Source: Desulfurivibrio sp044068625 (GTDB lineage: Bacteria; Desulfobacterota; Desulfobulbia; Desulfobulbales; Desulfurivibrionaceae). From it: DNA of 64,000 nt. The notes under the pieces were generated by a model that saw only the letters and a program-made list of their open reading frames with translations, searched no databases and was not told the origin of the DNA. Of the stretch, positions 15,071 to 23,219 are shown in pieces (the first letter of the stretch is position 1; each line of letters opens with the position of its first letter). The position numbers and the translations under genes were made by a program. The stretch lies in NCBI RefSeq assembly GCF_044068625.1, contig NZ_JBIPKH010000001.1:1-64000 (forward strand), given 5' to 3'.

Positions 15071-16117
15071 CTAGTGGCGCCAGTCGGCGAAAATTTCGTC
15101 GGCCATGGGGGCAGTGGTCAACTCCCGCTCCCGTCCCGCTGTTTCGGCCGTTACCACGGCCCGGCCCTTGGCGCGGCAGCTCTTGCCGGCATAGCGCAAG
15201 ACCAGGGCGGCGGCGGCGGCCAGGTCCCGTTCCTCCTGTCCCCGGGAGTCGGCCGGGGCCGCCGGGGTGCTGGGGCGGCGCAAAACGGCGGTGGGCCCGG
15301 GATCATCCCGCAGGTTGAGGAGCCAGTCGGAGGGCAGGGCCAGGGTTTGCAAACGGTCGTTTTCCGGCTCATCACGCCCCAGCACCAGCCAGGCCCCGCC
15401 GGGTAGCCGCAGCACCCGCCCGGCCAGCAGCAGGCGGATGTCGGCGGCGGCCGGAATCTTGCCGGCCAGGGCGGCCTCCCCGTAAAGCCCCCGGATCCGC
15501 TTGGCCAGATTGGGATCGGTTAAAACGCAGCCGCCGCCGGGGCTTTCATAATCCTCAATCCCGAAACGGGCCGCCAGTTCAATCTGGGGCGTGCGATTGC
15601 GGCCCCGGAAAGCCAGCAGCCGCTCCCGGTCCACCAACCCTTCCCGTTCCGGCCGGGTGGGGGGCAAATGGCGGGCGCTCAGGGGGCGGAGCAGCAGATC
15701 ATCACAGCCGCTGTCCCGTTCAATTACCCGCAGGGTATCACGGCGCTGGGACATGGGCCGCTGGCCCAGAACCTCACCGGAGATCAGGAAGGAGGCGTCA
15801 AGTTCCGCCAACATCCGCCGGGCCTCGCCCATCAGCAGGACCTTGCAGTCAACACAGGGGTTGAAGTTCTTGCCGTAGCCGTGGGCTGGGGCCGCCAGCA
15901 TCCGCAGATAGGGTTCGGTGAGATCCCGCAGCATCACCTCGATTCCGTAGCGCCGCCGAACCTCGGCCCGATAGGCTTCAGGATCGGCCAGCAGGGCCGC
16001 GCCGAAAAAGGGGGTGACGAACTTGACCGCCACCACCCGGACCCCCTGCTCCATGATCAGGCGGCAGGCCAGGGTGCTATCCAGGCCGCCGGAGTATAGG
16101 GCCAGGGCGGTGGTCAT
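15071..16117 (-). CDS. PP-loop tRNA thiolase-like protein (MnmA/ThiI-related) with C-terminal NFACT-R-like tail
   Basis: A 348-residue protein beginning with the PP-loop SGGLDS at residues 9-14, the ATP-pyrophosphatase site used to activate uridine or other bases. A NPCVDCK motif near residue 85 and a Cys in GGGCVLTD near 195 could serve sulfur transfer. The last 70 residues (RYAGKSCRAKGRAVV and following) resemble the NFACT-R/DUF814 RNA-binding module. This architecture occurs in anaerobes and is distinct from canonical MnmA. The ATG overlaps the recN stop by four bases. The exact modified nucleoside is unknown. Confidence 0.75.
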   Translation of the reverse strand: MTTALALYSGGLDSTLACRLIMEQGVRVVAVKFVTPFFGAALLADPEAYRAEVRRRYGIEVMLRDLTEPYLRMLAAPAHGYGKNFNPCVDCKVLLMGEARRMLAELDASFLISGEVLGQRPMSQRRDTLRVIERDSGCDDLLLRPLSARHLPPTRPEREGLVDRERLLAFRGRNRTPQIELAARFGIEDYESPGGGCVLTDPNLAKRIRGLYGEAALAGKIPAAADIRLLLAGRVLRLPGGAWLVLGRDEPENDRLQTLALPSDWLLNLRDDPGPTAVLRRPSTPAAPADSRGQEERDLAAAAALVLRYAGKSCRAKGRAVVTAETAGRERELTTAPMADEIFADWRH

Positions 16118-17817
16118 CGGGATCTATTCCTCTTGCTGGCCAGCAGTTCGCTGGCGTACTCCATGGTTTTGGCGGTAACCTCGTCACCGGCCAGCATCCG
16201 GGCCAATTCGGCGGGTCGTTCCTCTTCGGCCAGACCCACCACCTCGGTGACGGTGCGCTCGCCGCTGCTTTTTTTCCGTACCACGTAATGATCATCGGCC
16301 CCGGCGGCAATCTGGGGCAGGTGGGTGATGCAAAGGACCTGATGATGGCCGGCCAGTTCCCGGATTTTGCGGGCCACCGACTCGGCGGTTTTGCCGCTGA
16401 TCCCGGCGTCCACCTCGTCGAAAATCACGCTCTCCACCTTGTCCTGCCGGGCCAGAATCGATTTGAGGGCCAGCATCAGGCGGGAAAGCTCCCCTCCCGA
16501 AGCCACCTTGGCCACCGCTTTCAGGGGTTCGCCGGGATTGGCGGAAAAAACAAATTCGGGCCGGTCCCAACCCAGACGGGTCAGACGTTCAAGATCGCCG
16601 ACCACCGGCATCTCCACCGCGAAGCGGGCCTGTTCCAGGGCCAGGGAGGCCAGCTCCCGTCCCACCCGTTGGCTGAAATCATCGGCCACCTGCCGGCGGG
16701 CGGCGGAGAGCTGGCCGGCCAGCAAGACCAGTTCCGTCTCCAGCTCCGCCTGCTCCCGTTCCAGCTCGTTTAAGGCAACCTCCAGATTTTCCAGGTTCTC
16801 CAGCTCCCGGCCGGCCTCCTCGGCAAAACGCAGCACCTCGTCAATGGTGGGGCCATACTTGCGCTTCAGCCGCTGCAGCTGGTCGATGCGGGCGGTGACC
16901 TGGTCGAGCCGGGCCTGGTCGCTGGGCAGTTCCTGCAAATAGCGGGAGATCTCAAGCTGGGCCTCTTCCAGGATAAAAGAGGCCCCCGCCACCTCCTCGG
17001 CCAACTTGGCCACCCCCTCATCCAGGGTCGCCATCTGCTCCAGGTTTTTGCGCACCAGGGCCAGGGGGCCGTTGATCTTGCCGGCCAGGTCGGAGTAACA
17101 GTGCTGGCCCAGGGCGATCAGGCTGTCGGAGGCCTTCAGCCGGTCCCGCTCATCGAGCAGCCGCTGATCTTCGCCCACTGCCGGGGCGATCTCGGCAATC
17201 TCCTGGCACTGAAAACTTAAAAAATCGCGCCGCTGCTCCTTGTCCTGCTCCCGGCTCCGCAGCTCATGCAACCGGGCCTTAACCTCCTGCCACTGCTCGA
17301 AACGGGCGCTGAAGGTCCGGCGCTGCTCCAGCAAATCGCCGGCGGCATCGATGCAGTCCAGGTGATAGCGGGCCTGGAGCAACTGCTGATGGTCGTGCTG
17401 GCTGGCCACGCTGAGCAGATGCTCGACAATGCCGCCGACGGTGGCGGCGGTGGCCATGGAGCCGTTGAGGTAAAAACGGCTCTTGCCCTTGGCGCCGATC
17501 ACCCGCTTGACGATCAGTTCGCCGGCCTCCCCGGAGGCGGGCTGGTCTTCGGCGGCCAGCACCCCCGCCACCGCCAACACCTTGAGCAGTTCGTCATGAT
17601 CGGGATCAAATTCAAAAAAGGCCTCCACCGTGGCCTGGTCGGCCCCGCTCCGCACCCAGTCCCCCGAGGCCCGGCCCCCGGCCAGCAGGTGGATGGCCTG
17701 CAAAATGATCGATTTACCCGCCCCGGTTTCCCCGGTCAGGACGATCAGCCCCGGCCCCAGGCTGAGCCGCAGCTCCTCGATCAGGGCAAGATTGTTGATC
17801 CATAGTTCTTTGAGCAT
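16114..17817 (-). CDS. recN: DNA repair protein RecN
   Basis: A 567-residue SMC-like ATPase of double-strand break repair. Walker A GETGAGKS is at residues 29-36. The central 170-370 region is coiled coil around a hinge. The C-terminal head contains ASGGELSRLMLALK and VIFDEVDAGISG. The length is normal for RecN. The downstream PP-loop gene overlaps by four bases, so the two are co-translated. The promoter must lie in the 165-base gap shared with the divergent M48 protease gene. I saw no clear LexA box there. Confidence 0.95.
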   Translation of the reverse strand: MLKELWINNLALIEELRLSLGPGLIVLTGETGAGKSIILQAIHLLAGGRASGDWVRSGADQATVEAFFEFDPDHDELLKVLAVAGVLAAEDQPASGEAGELIVKRVIGAKGKSRFYLNGSMATAATVGGIVEHLLSVASQHDHQQLLQARYHLDCIDAAGDLLEQRRTFSARFEQWQEVKARLHELRSREQDKEQRRDFLSFQCQEIAEIAPAVGEDQRLLDERDRLKASDSLIALGQHCYSDLAGKINGPLALVRKNLEQMATLDEGVAKLAEEVAGASFILEEAQLEISRYLQELPSDQARLDQVTARIDQLQRLKRKYGPTIDEVLRFAEEAGRELENLENLEVALNELEREQAELETELVLLAGQLSAARRQVADDFSQRVGRELASLALEQARFAVEMPVVGDLERLTRLGWDRPEFVFSANPGEPLKAVAKVASGGELSRLMLALKSILARQDKVESVIFDEVDAGISGKTAESVARKIRELAGHHQVLCITHLPQIAAGADDHYVVRKKSSGERTVTEVVGLAEEERPAELARMLAGDEVTAKTMEYASELLASKRNRSR

Positions 17818-17982
17818 CGGCCAAAGATACCGTATCCTTCCGGAATTGCAATAAAGGCCAACAAGTTATGGCATTTTGGCCGCTTCATCGGTATCATACG
17901 GAGCAGCGCAACTTTTAGGGCCAAACGGTGTCTCTTGATTGAACCAAAAACCGCTTTCTCCGCAAACCGGCAACTATTTTCC

Positions 17983-19440
17983 ATGACCGACTTTTTTCAT
18001 GCCACCATGCAGAACCTGCTTGGGCGTATCAAACGCGCCCCCGCCCTGCTCTGCCTGTTGATCCTGGCCGTTATCCAGCCCATGCCGGCCCAGGCCGTGA
18101 GCATCCAGGACGAGCGGGAGCTGGGTGAACGGCTGCTCGTCCTGATCCGCAAGGAGTTCAAGCTGCTCGACGAACCGGATATCAGCACCTATATCCGGGC
18201 CCTGGGCAAGGAGGTGCTGGACGTGGCCGGCCCCCAACCCTTCAATTACCACTTCTTTGTCATCAACAACCGGGAGTTCAACGCCTTTGCCGCCCCCTCT
18301 GGGCTGATCTTTATCCATTCCGGCCTCATCGAGGCCAGCGACAGCGAAGGGGAACTGCTCAGCGTCATGGCCCATGAGGTGGGGCATGCCGCCAGCCGTC
18401 ACTACGCCGACCGGACCGACAAGATGCAACGGATCAACCTGGGGGCCACCGCCCTGGCCCTGGCCGGTATGATCCTGGGTGGGGGCAGCGCCCTGGGTGA
18501 GGCGGTGGTGGCCGGCTCCCTGGCCGGGGGCGCCACCGCGGCCCTCCAGTTCAGCCGCCAGGATGAAGAGGAGGCCGACCGGCTGGCCTGGAAGTGGATG
18601 CATGAGATGGGCCGCGACCCGGCAGAAATGCTGGGAATGCTGCGCAAAATGCGCAACATCAGCCGCTTTCGCCGGGCCCAGTTGCCCCCCTACCTATTGA
18701 CCCACCCCGAGCCGGAACAGCGGCTCTCCTATATCGAGGATCGCCTCCACATGGAAGGGCTGCCCACCCGGCCCCAGCCGCGGCTGAGCGATGCCGATTT
18801 CGAGTTCCAGTTCCATCGAGTCCGCCAGCGGATCTTTGCCCTGACCCGTTCCCCCCAGGAGCTGCTGCCGGCCCTGCAGCACCGCCTGCGCGGCGGCGAC
18901 GATGCCCCGGAAGTCTTCATGGCCCGTTTCGGGCTCTCCCAGGTTTATCTGGCGGAGCGTCAGTACGACAAGGCGATCGCCGAGCTCAATAAAGTAATCG
19001 ACCGCTTCCCCCAACAGGCCATCCTGCTGGCCGACCTGGCGATCATCCAATTTGAAGCCGGCCGCCATGAAACAGCCCTGGGCAACATGGCCCAAGCGAT
19101 CAAGCGGGAACCGGACAACCCCTATATCCTTTTCCACCGGGCCCGGATCTATCAGCAACTGGGCCAGCTCGCCGCCGCCCTGCCCATCTACGAGCGTCTG
19201 CTGACCATGACCCCGGACCACTCCCGCCTCCATTTCCGTTACGGCCAGGCCCGTTCCGACCTGGGCGACCGGGCCGCCGGCCACTACCATCTCGGTCTTT
19301 ACCACTGGTACGAAGGGGATGCCCGCATGGCCAGCCACCACCTGAACGAGGCGATCCGCCTTGACCCGGCCAATGAGGAAGGCACCATCGGCCGGCTGGC
19401 CCGGGCCCAGCTGGCCAGCATTGCCCGCCTGGAAAAATAG
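17983..19440 (+). CDS. M48 metalloprotease with TPR repeats (BepA/YfgC-like)
   Basis: About 485 residues. A signal peptide (hydrophobic LLCLLILAVIQPMPAQA) precedes a zinc protease domain with HEVGH at 131-135 and a downstream glutamate in DEEEADRLAW. The C-terminal half has TPR-like helices (YDKAIAELNKVIDRFP, ALPIYERLL). This matches BepA/YfgC, a periplasmic protease and chaperone for outer-membrane assembly. The start is uncertain: 17935, 17983 and 18007 are all in frame, none with a strong ribosome site. The pseudokinase gene starts nine bases after the stop, and a second M48 protease lies at 43888-45261. Confidence 0.88.
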   Translation: MTDFFHATMQNLLGRIKRAPALLCLLILAVIQPMPAQAVSIQDERELGERLLVLIRKEFKLLDEPDISTYIRALGKEVLDVAGPQPFNYHFFVINNREFNAFAAPSGLIFIHSGLIEASDSEGELLSVMAHEVGHAASRHYADRTDKMQRINLGATALALAGMILGGGSALGEAVVAGSLAGGATAALQFSRQDEEEADRLAWKWMHEMGRDPAEMLGMLRKMRNISRFRRAQLPPYLLTHPEPEQRLSYIEDRLHMEGLPTRPQPRLSDADFEFQFHRVRQRIFALTRSPQELLPALQHRLRGGDDAPEVFMARFGLSQVYLAERQYDKAIAELNKVIDRFPQQAILLADLAIIQFEAGRHETALGNMAQAIKREPDNPYILFHRARIYQQLGQLAAALPIYERLLTMTPDHSRLHFRYGQARSDLGDRAAGHYHLGLYHWYEGDARMASHHLNEAIRLDPANEEGTIGRLARAQLASIARLEK

Positions 19441-19449
19441 GCTCCGGCA

Positions 19450-21687
19450 ATGTGGCGCCCCGATGATATCGTGCTGGAGCATTACCGGGTGGAATCGGCA
19501 GCACCCGATCCCGCCGGCGATGGTGGGATGCTTTTTAACTGCCGCCACCTCTCCCGCCCCTTCCGGGCCCAGTTGGAAACCCCTTCCCCCCGACTGCTGA
19601 CCGGCCCAGCCGGTTTACGCCAGATCATCAACCGAGCCGAACAGCGGATCCGGCTGGGAATGCACCCCAATCTGGCCGCCGCCTTCAATCTCCGCTTCAG
19701 CCGGCGGCTGCCGGTGCTGATCGGCGAAGCAGTGGCCGGGGAAAGCCTGGCCCAGCGGCTGGCCGCCGGCAGATGCGGCCACAACCCCAGGATCGAGCTC
19801 TCCCTGGCGATCCAGTTTTGCCACGGCCTGGAGCATTGCCACAAGCTGGGAATCATCCACGGCCGACTCAGTCCAGCCACCATCACGATCACCCCCCACT
19901 CCCTGCTCAAGGTGACCGGCTTCGGCCTGACCGCCCCTGACGAGCAGTTGGAACCCAACCGGTTAACAACCCTGATCAGCGAAGATATCCGGGCCTTCGG
20001 CATCTGCATGTGGCGCATCTTCTGTTCCACCCCACCCTATCTCGACCGCAAACGGCCCGGCAAACCGCAACCGGTCAACCCCCAACTCACCTTTCCGGTC
20101 CCGCTCCAGGTGGCCCTGCTCAGAAGTACCGCCAACGATTCGGCCCGGCGTTACCGCACCTTCGCCGAGCTGCGCCACGATCTCAACCTGGCCTACCGTA
20201 AGCTCTACAATATTCCCTGCCCCTATTTTGAGCCGCCCCACGCCGATTATCGAGCGGAAATTCTCAATAATCAGGCGGTGATGCTGCTGGAGGAGGGGAA
20301 AAAGCGGGCCGCGGCCCAAAAGCTGGCCCGCAGCCTGGAAAGCAACGATACCCTGCCGGAGGCGGTTTACAACGACCTGCTCCTCCGCTGGCTGGAGGGA
20401 AGCGACCCGGCTCGGATTCTCGGCCGGATTGCCGCTTTGCGCCGAGCTGACCATAAACAACCCGAACTGCCGACCCTGGAACGGGCGATAAAATTGCAAT
20501 CGGTCCAATCCGGGGCCGCCGTCCAGGAAACCCGGGAGGCAAAACCACAATTCCGCATGGTCGCGCCCGCCTCCCGGCTCGCCATCTACCGCCGCAACCC
20601 GGCCCGGAAAAAACTGGAGCAAAATCTTCTCGACCATCTTCGCCAGAGACGCTACCAGGCCTGCCACGATCTCCTGCTGACCGCCTGGGCCCGGGAGGGT
20701 TTCCGCAAAGACAAATTTTTCAACGGGATTTACAACGAGTTATTACTGGTTCGAGAAAAGAGGCAGCCGCTCCAGGCCCAACGTTTCCTGAAACTTGGCG
20801 GCCACCAGAGCCCGGTGATCGCCCTGGCCGCCATCCCCCGCAGCCGCCGGATCGTCTCCCTGGGGGCCGACGGTGGGCTGCTCATCCACGATCTGGGCAG
20901 CATCGGCAAACCGGCCAGCCGTAAAAAGCGGGAACTGCAGGCCACCTGTCTGGCGGTCTCCCCCGATGGCGAGCATCTGGCGGTGGGGAACCGGGACGGC
21001 GGGGTCAGGCTCTTGTCCCCCCGCGACGGCCAGGCCACGGGGGCGGCCCAGAGCCACCAGGCACCGATAAGCGCCCTGGCCTTTAATCACGACGGCAAAC
21101 TGCTGGCTTCCGGCGACGAAGATGGCTCCATCATGGTTCGCCGGCTGGCCACCGCCGCCGAACATCAGGCTGCCCCGGCGGGGAGCGGCCCCATCCGCGC
21201 CCTGCTCTATCCCGGCGACGACCTGGGGCTGATCTCCGCCGGCGAGGACGGGGTGTTGCGGGACTGGAAAAGCCGGCTGCGGGAATGTACCGCCGCCATC
21301 CCCGCCCATGAGGGCCCCATCCTCGCCCTGGCCGCCAGCGGCCAGGGCGAGGAGATCCGGTTGATCTCCGCCGGAGCTGACCGCCTGGTCAAGATTCAGC
21401 GGCGGACCGAGGAGCAGTGCCGGCAAACCCTCACCGGCCATGGGGGAAAGATCACCGCCCTCCTCACCCTGGCCGACGGCCGGACCCTGGTCTCCGCCGG
21501 CGATGACGACCTGATAATGGTCTGGAATCTGGCCGGGGCCGGCAACCTTTTCACCTTGGATGGGCGGGGCGACGGGATCTGCAGCCTGGCCCGCGGTCAC
21601 CGCCCCCACACCTTCCTGGCCGGGCGCCACGATGGCACCATCAATATCTGGATGCTGATCTATCAACTCAATTTCGATCTTCTCTAA
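19450..21687 (+). CDS. Protein-kinase-like domain (predicted pseudokinase) fused to a WD40 propeller
   Basis: A 745-residue protein. Residues 10-255 follow the protein-kinase fold, but the catalytic loop reads HGRLSPAT (137-144) where active kinases have HRDLKPEN, and the metal motif reads GFG (157-159) instead of DFG. Both catalytic aspartates are therefore missing, and no VAIK lysine is obvious. A helical linker follows to about residue 440. The last 300 residues contain about seven WD-like blades (e.g. ALAFNHDGKLLASGDEDGSI, TLVSAGDDDLIMVWNL). No signal peptide is present, so it should be cytoplasmic. It sits nine bases after the M48 protease gene and three before rarA. A scaffold role is inferred. 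Confidence 0.75.
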   Translation: MWRPDDIVLEHYRVESAAPDPAGDGGMLFNCRHLSRPFRAQLETPSPRLLTGPAGLRQIINRAEQRIRLGMHPNLAAAFNLRFSRRLPVLIGEAVAGESLAQRLAAGRCGHNPRIELSLAIQFCHGLEHCHKLGIIHGRLSPATITITPHSLLKVTGFGLTAPDEQLEPNRLTTLISEDIRAFGICMWRIFCSTPPYLDRKRPGKPQPVNPQLTFPVPLQVALLRSTANDSARRYRTFAELRHDLNLAYRKLYNIPCPYFEPPHADYRAEILNNQAVMLLEEGKKRAAAQKLARSLESNDTLPEAVYNDLLLRWLEGSDPARILGRIAALRRADHKQPELPTLERAIKLQSVQSGAAVQETREAKPQFRMVAPASRLAIYRRNPARKKLEQNLLDHLRQRRYQACHDLLLTAWAREGFRKDKFFNGIYNELLLVREKRQPLQAQRFLKLGGHQSPVIALAAIPRSRRIVSLGADGGLLIHDLGSIGKPASRKKRELQATCLAVSPDGEHLAVGNRDGGVRLLSPRDGQATGAAQSHQAPISALAFNHDGKLLASGDEDGSIMVRRLATAAEHQAAPAGSGPIRALLYPGDDLGLISAGEDGVLRDWKSRLRECTAAIPAHEGPILALAASGQGEEIRLISAGADRLVKIQRRTEEQCRQTLTGHGGKITALLTLADGRTLVSAGDDDLIMVWNLAGAGNLFTLDGRGDGICSLARGHRPHTFLAGRHDGTINIWMLIYQLNFDLL

Positions 21688-21690
21688 ACC

Positions 21691-23028
21691 ATGACCACCC
21701 CGGACCCCAATGTTCCCCTGGCCGAAAGGATGCGGCCCGACAGCCTGGCCGAGTTTGTCGGCCAGCGCCACCTGCTTGATGACGACAAACTGCTGGGGGG
21801 ACTGCTGCGCACCGGCCACCTGCCCTCCCTGCTGCTCTGGGGGCCGCCGGGCTCGGGCAAAACCACCCTGGCCCGCCTGCTGGCCCGGAGCAGCGGGGCG
21901 GATTTCATCTTCTTTTCGGCGGTTCTCTCCGGGGTCAAGGAGATCCGGGAGATCGTCGAACGGAGCCGCCGACTCAAGGAGGAATCGGGGCGGGGCTGCC
22001 TTCTTTTCGTCGATGAAATCCATCGTTTCAACAAAAGCCAGCAGGACGCCTTTCTGCCCCACGTGGAGGCGGGACTGATCACCCTGATCGGCGCCACCAC
22101 CGAAAACCCCTCCTTCCAGGTGATCGCCCCCCTGCTCTCCCGCTGCCGGGTGCTGGTCCTCAACCCCTTGGAGCCGGAAGATCTGGAGCGGATTCTGCGG
22201 GCCGCCCTGGCCGATGGTCGGCGGGGCCTGGGCGAACTTCAGTTGCGCATCAGCGATGAAGCGGTCGCCCACCTGGTGGGGATCGCCGACGGTGACGCCC
22301 GCAACCTGCTCAACAGCCTGGAGATCGCCGCTGCCCTGGCCGCCGACCGGCACCAAGAGCAAAAAGAGGAAGGAGCCGGCGGGATAATCGAGCTGGCCAC
22401 GGTGGAGGAAGCCCTGCAGCGCAAAAGCCTGCGCTACGACGCCGACGGCGAGGAGCACTACAACCTGATCTCCGCCCTCCACAAGAGCCTGCGGGACAGC
22501 GACCCGGACGGCGCCCTCTACTGGCTGGTCCGGATGCTGATGGCCGGCGAGGAACCGCTCTATATCGCCCGCCGCCTGATCCGGTTCGCCTCGGAAGATG
22601 TGGGTCTGGCCGACCCCCAGGCCCTGGCTCTGACCCTCCAGGCCCGGGAGGCCTACCACCTGCTGGGCAGCCCGGAAGGCGAACTGGCCCTGGCCCAGGC
22701 CACCGCCTACCTGGCCACCGCGCCTAAAAGCAACGCGGTTTACGTTGCCTATAACCAGATCCGGGAATGTGTCCGCCGCACCGGCACCCTGGCGGTGCCC
22801 CTGAACCTGCGCAACGCCCCCACCCGGCTGATGCGGGAGCTGGGCTACGGCAAGGATTATCAGTACGCCCACGATGACCGCCTGGGCCTGGTGGAACAGC
22901 AGCACCTGCCCGACCAGCTCCAGGGAACCAGCTTCTACCAGCCCACCAACCGGGGCTATGAAGCGGTGGTCAAGGACCGCCTGGAGAAGTGGCGCAAGAT
23001 TCTGGCCCAGAGGAAGGGCGGCAGTTAA
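21691..23028 (+). CDS. rarA: Replication-associated recombination ATPase RarA (MgsA)
   Basis: A 445-residue AAA+ ATPase of the RarA/MgsA/WRNIP1 family, which acts at stalled replication forks. The N-terminus has the family string LAERMRPDSLAEFVGQ. Walker A GPPGSGKTT is at 51-59, Walker B LLFVDEIHRFNKSQQD near 107-122, and sensor GATTENPSF near 132. The C-terminal tetramerisation domain includes SALHKSLRDSDPD and YLAT. The length is normal. It begins three bases after the pseudokinase stop, so expression is coupled. The next gene follows a 190-base AT-rich gap. Confidence 0.95.
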   Translation: MTTPDPNVPLAERMRPDSLAEFVGQRHLLDDDKLLGGLLRTGHLPSLLLWGPPGSGKTTLARLLARSSGADFIFFSAVLSGVKEIREIVERSRRLKEESGRGCLLFVDEIHRFNKSQQDAFLPHVEAGLITLIGATTENPSFQVIAPLLSRCRVLVLNPLEPEDLERILRAALADGRRGLGELQLRISDEAVAHLVGIADGDARNLLNSLEIAAALAADRHQEQKEEGAGGIIELATVEEALQRKSLRYDADGEEHYNLISALHKSLRDSDPDGALYWLVRMLMAGEEPLYIARRLIRFASEDVGLADPQALALTLQAREAYHLLGSPEGELALAQATAYLATAPKSNAVYVAYNQIRECVRRTGTLAVPLNLRNAPTRLMRELGYGKDYQYAHDDRLGLVEQQHLPDQLQGTSFYQPTNRGYEAVVKDRLEKWRKILAQRKGGS

Positions 23029-23219
23029 CTTCTTGTTATAAAAAGAAAAGCAACTTAATAACCATCATAAAGCACGAGAAAATAATAATCTTTGGTTAGC
23101 CCTGAAAAAAAACTTTTGTTTTTTAGCCTCTTGCCTTATAGTAGAACCTTGAAAGATTTTTTTATTGCTTTTGTGGAATTTACCACCCTGTACCACATCG
23201 CCCCCTAAAAAGGAATCCG

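Noticed and set aside
20743..22905. A 720-codon open frame on the minus strand across the pseudokinase and rarA genes
   Set aside because: It is a by-product of high-GC third positions: its translation is rich in Gly, Gln, Pro and His with no domain, while the plus-strand frames have clear kinase-like, WD40 and AAA+ motifs.
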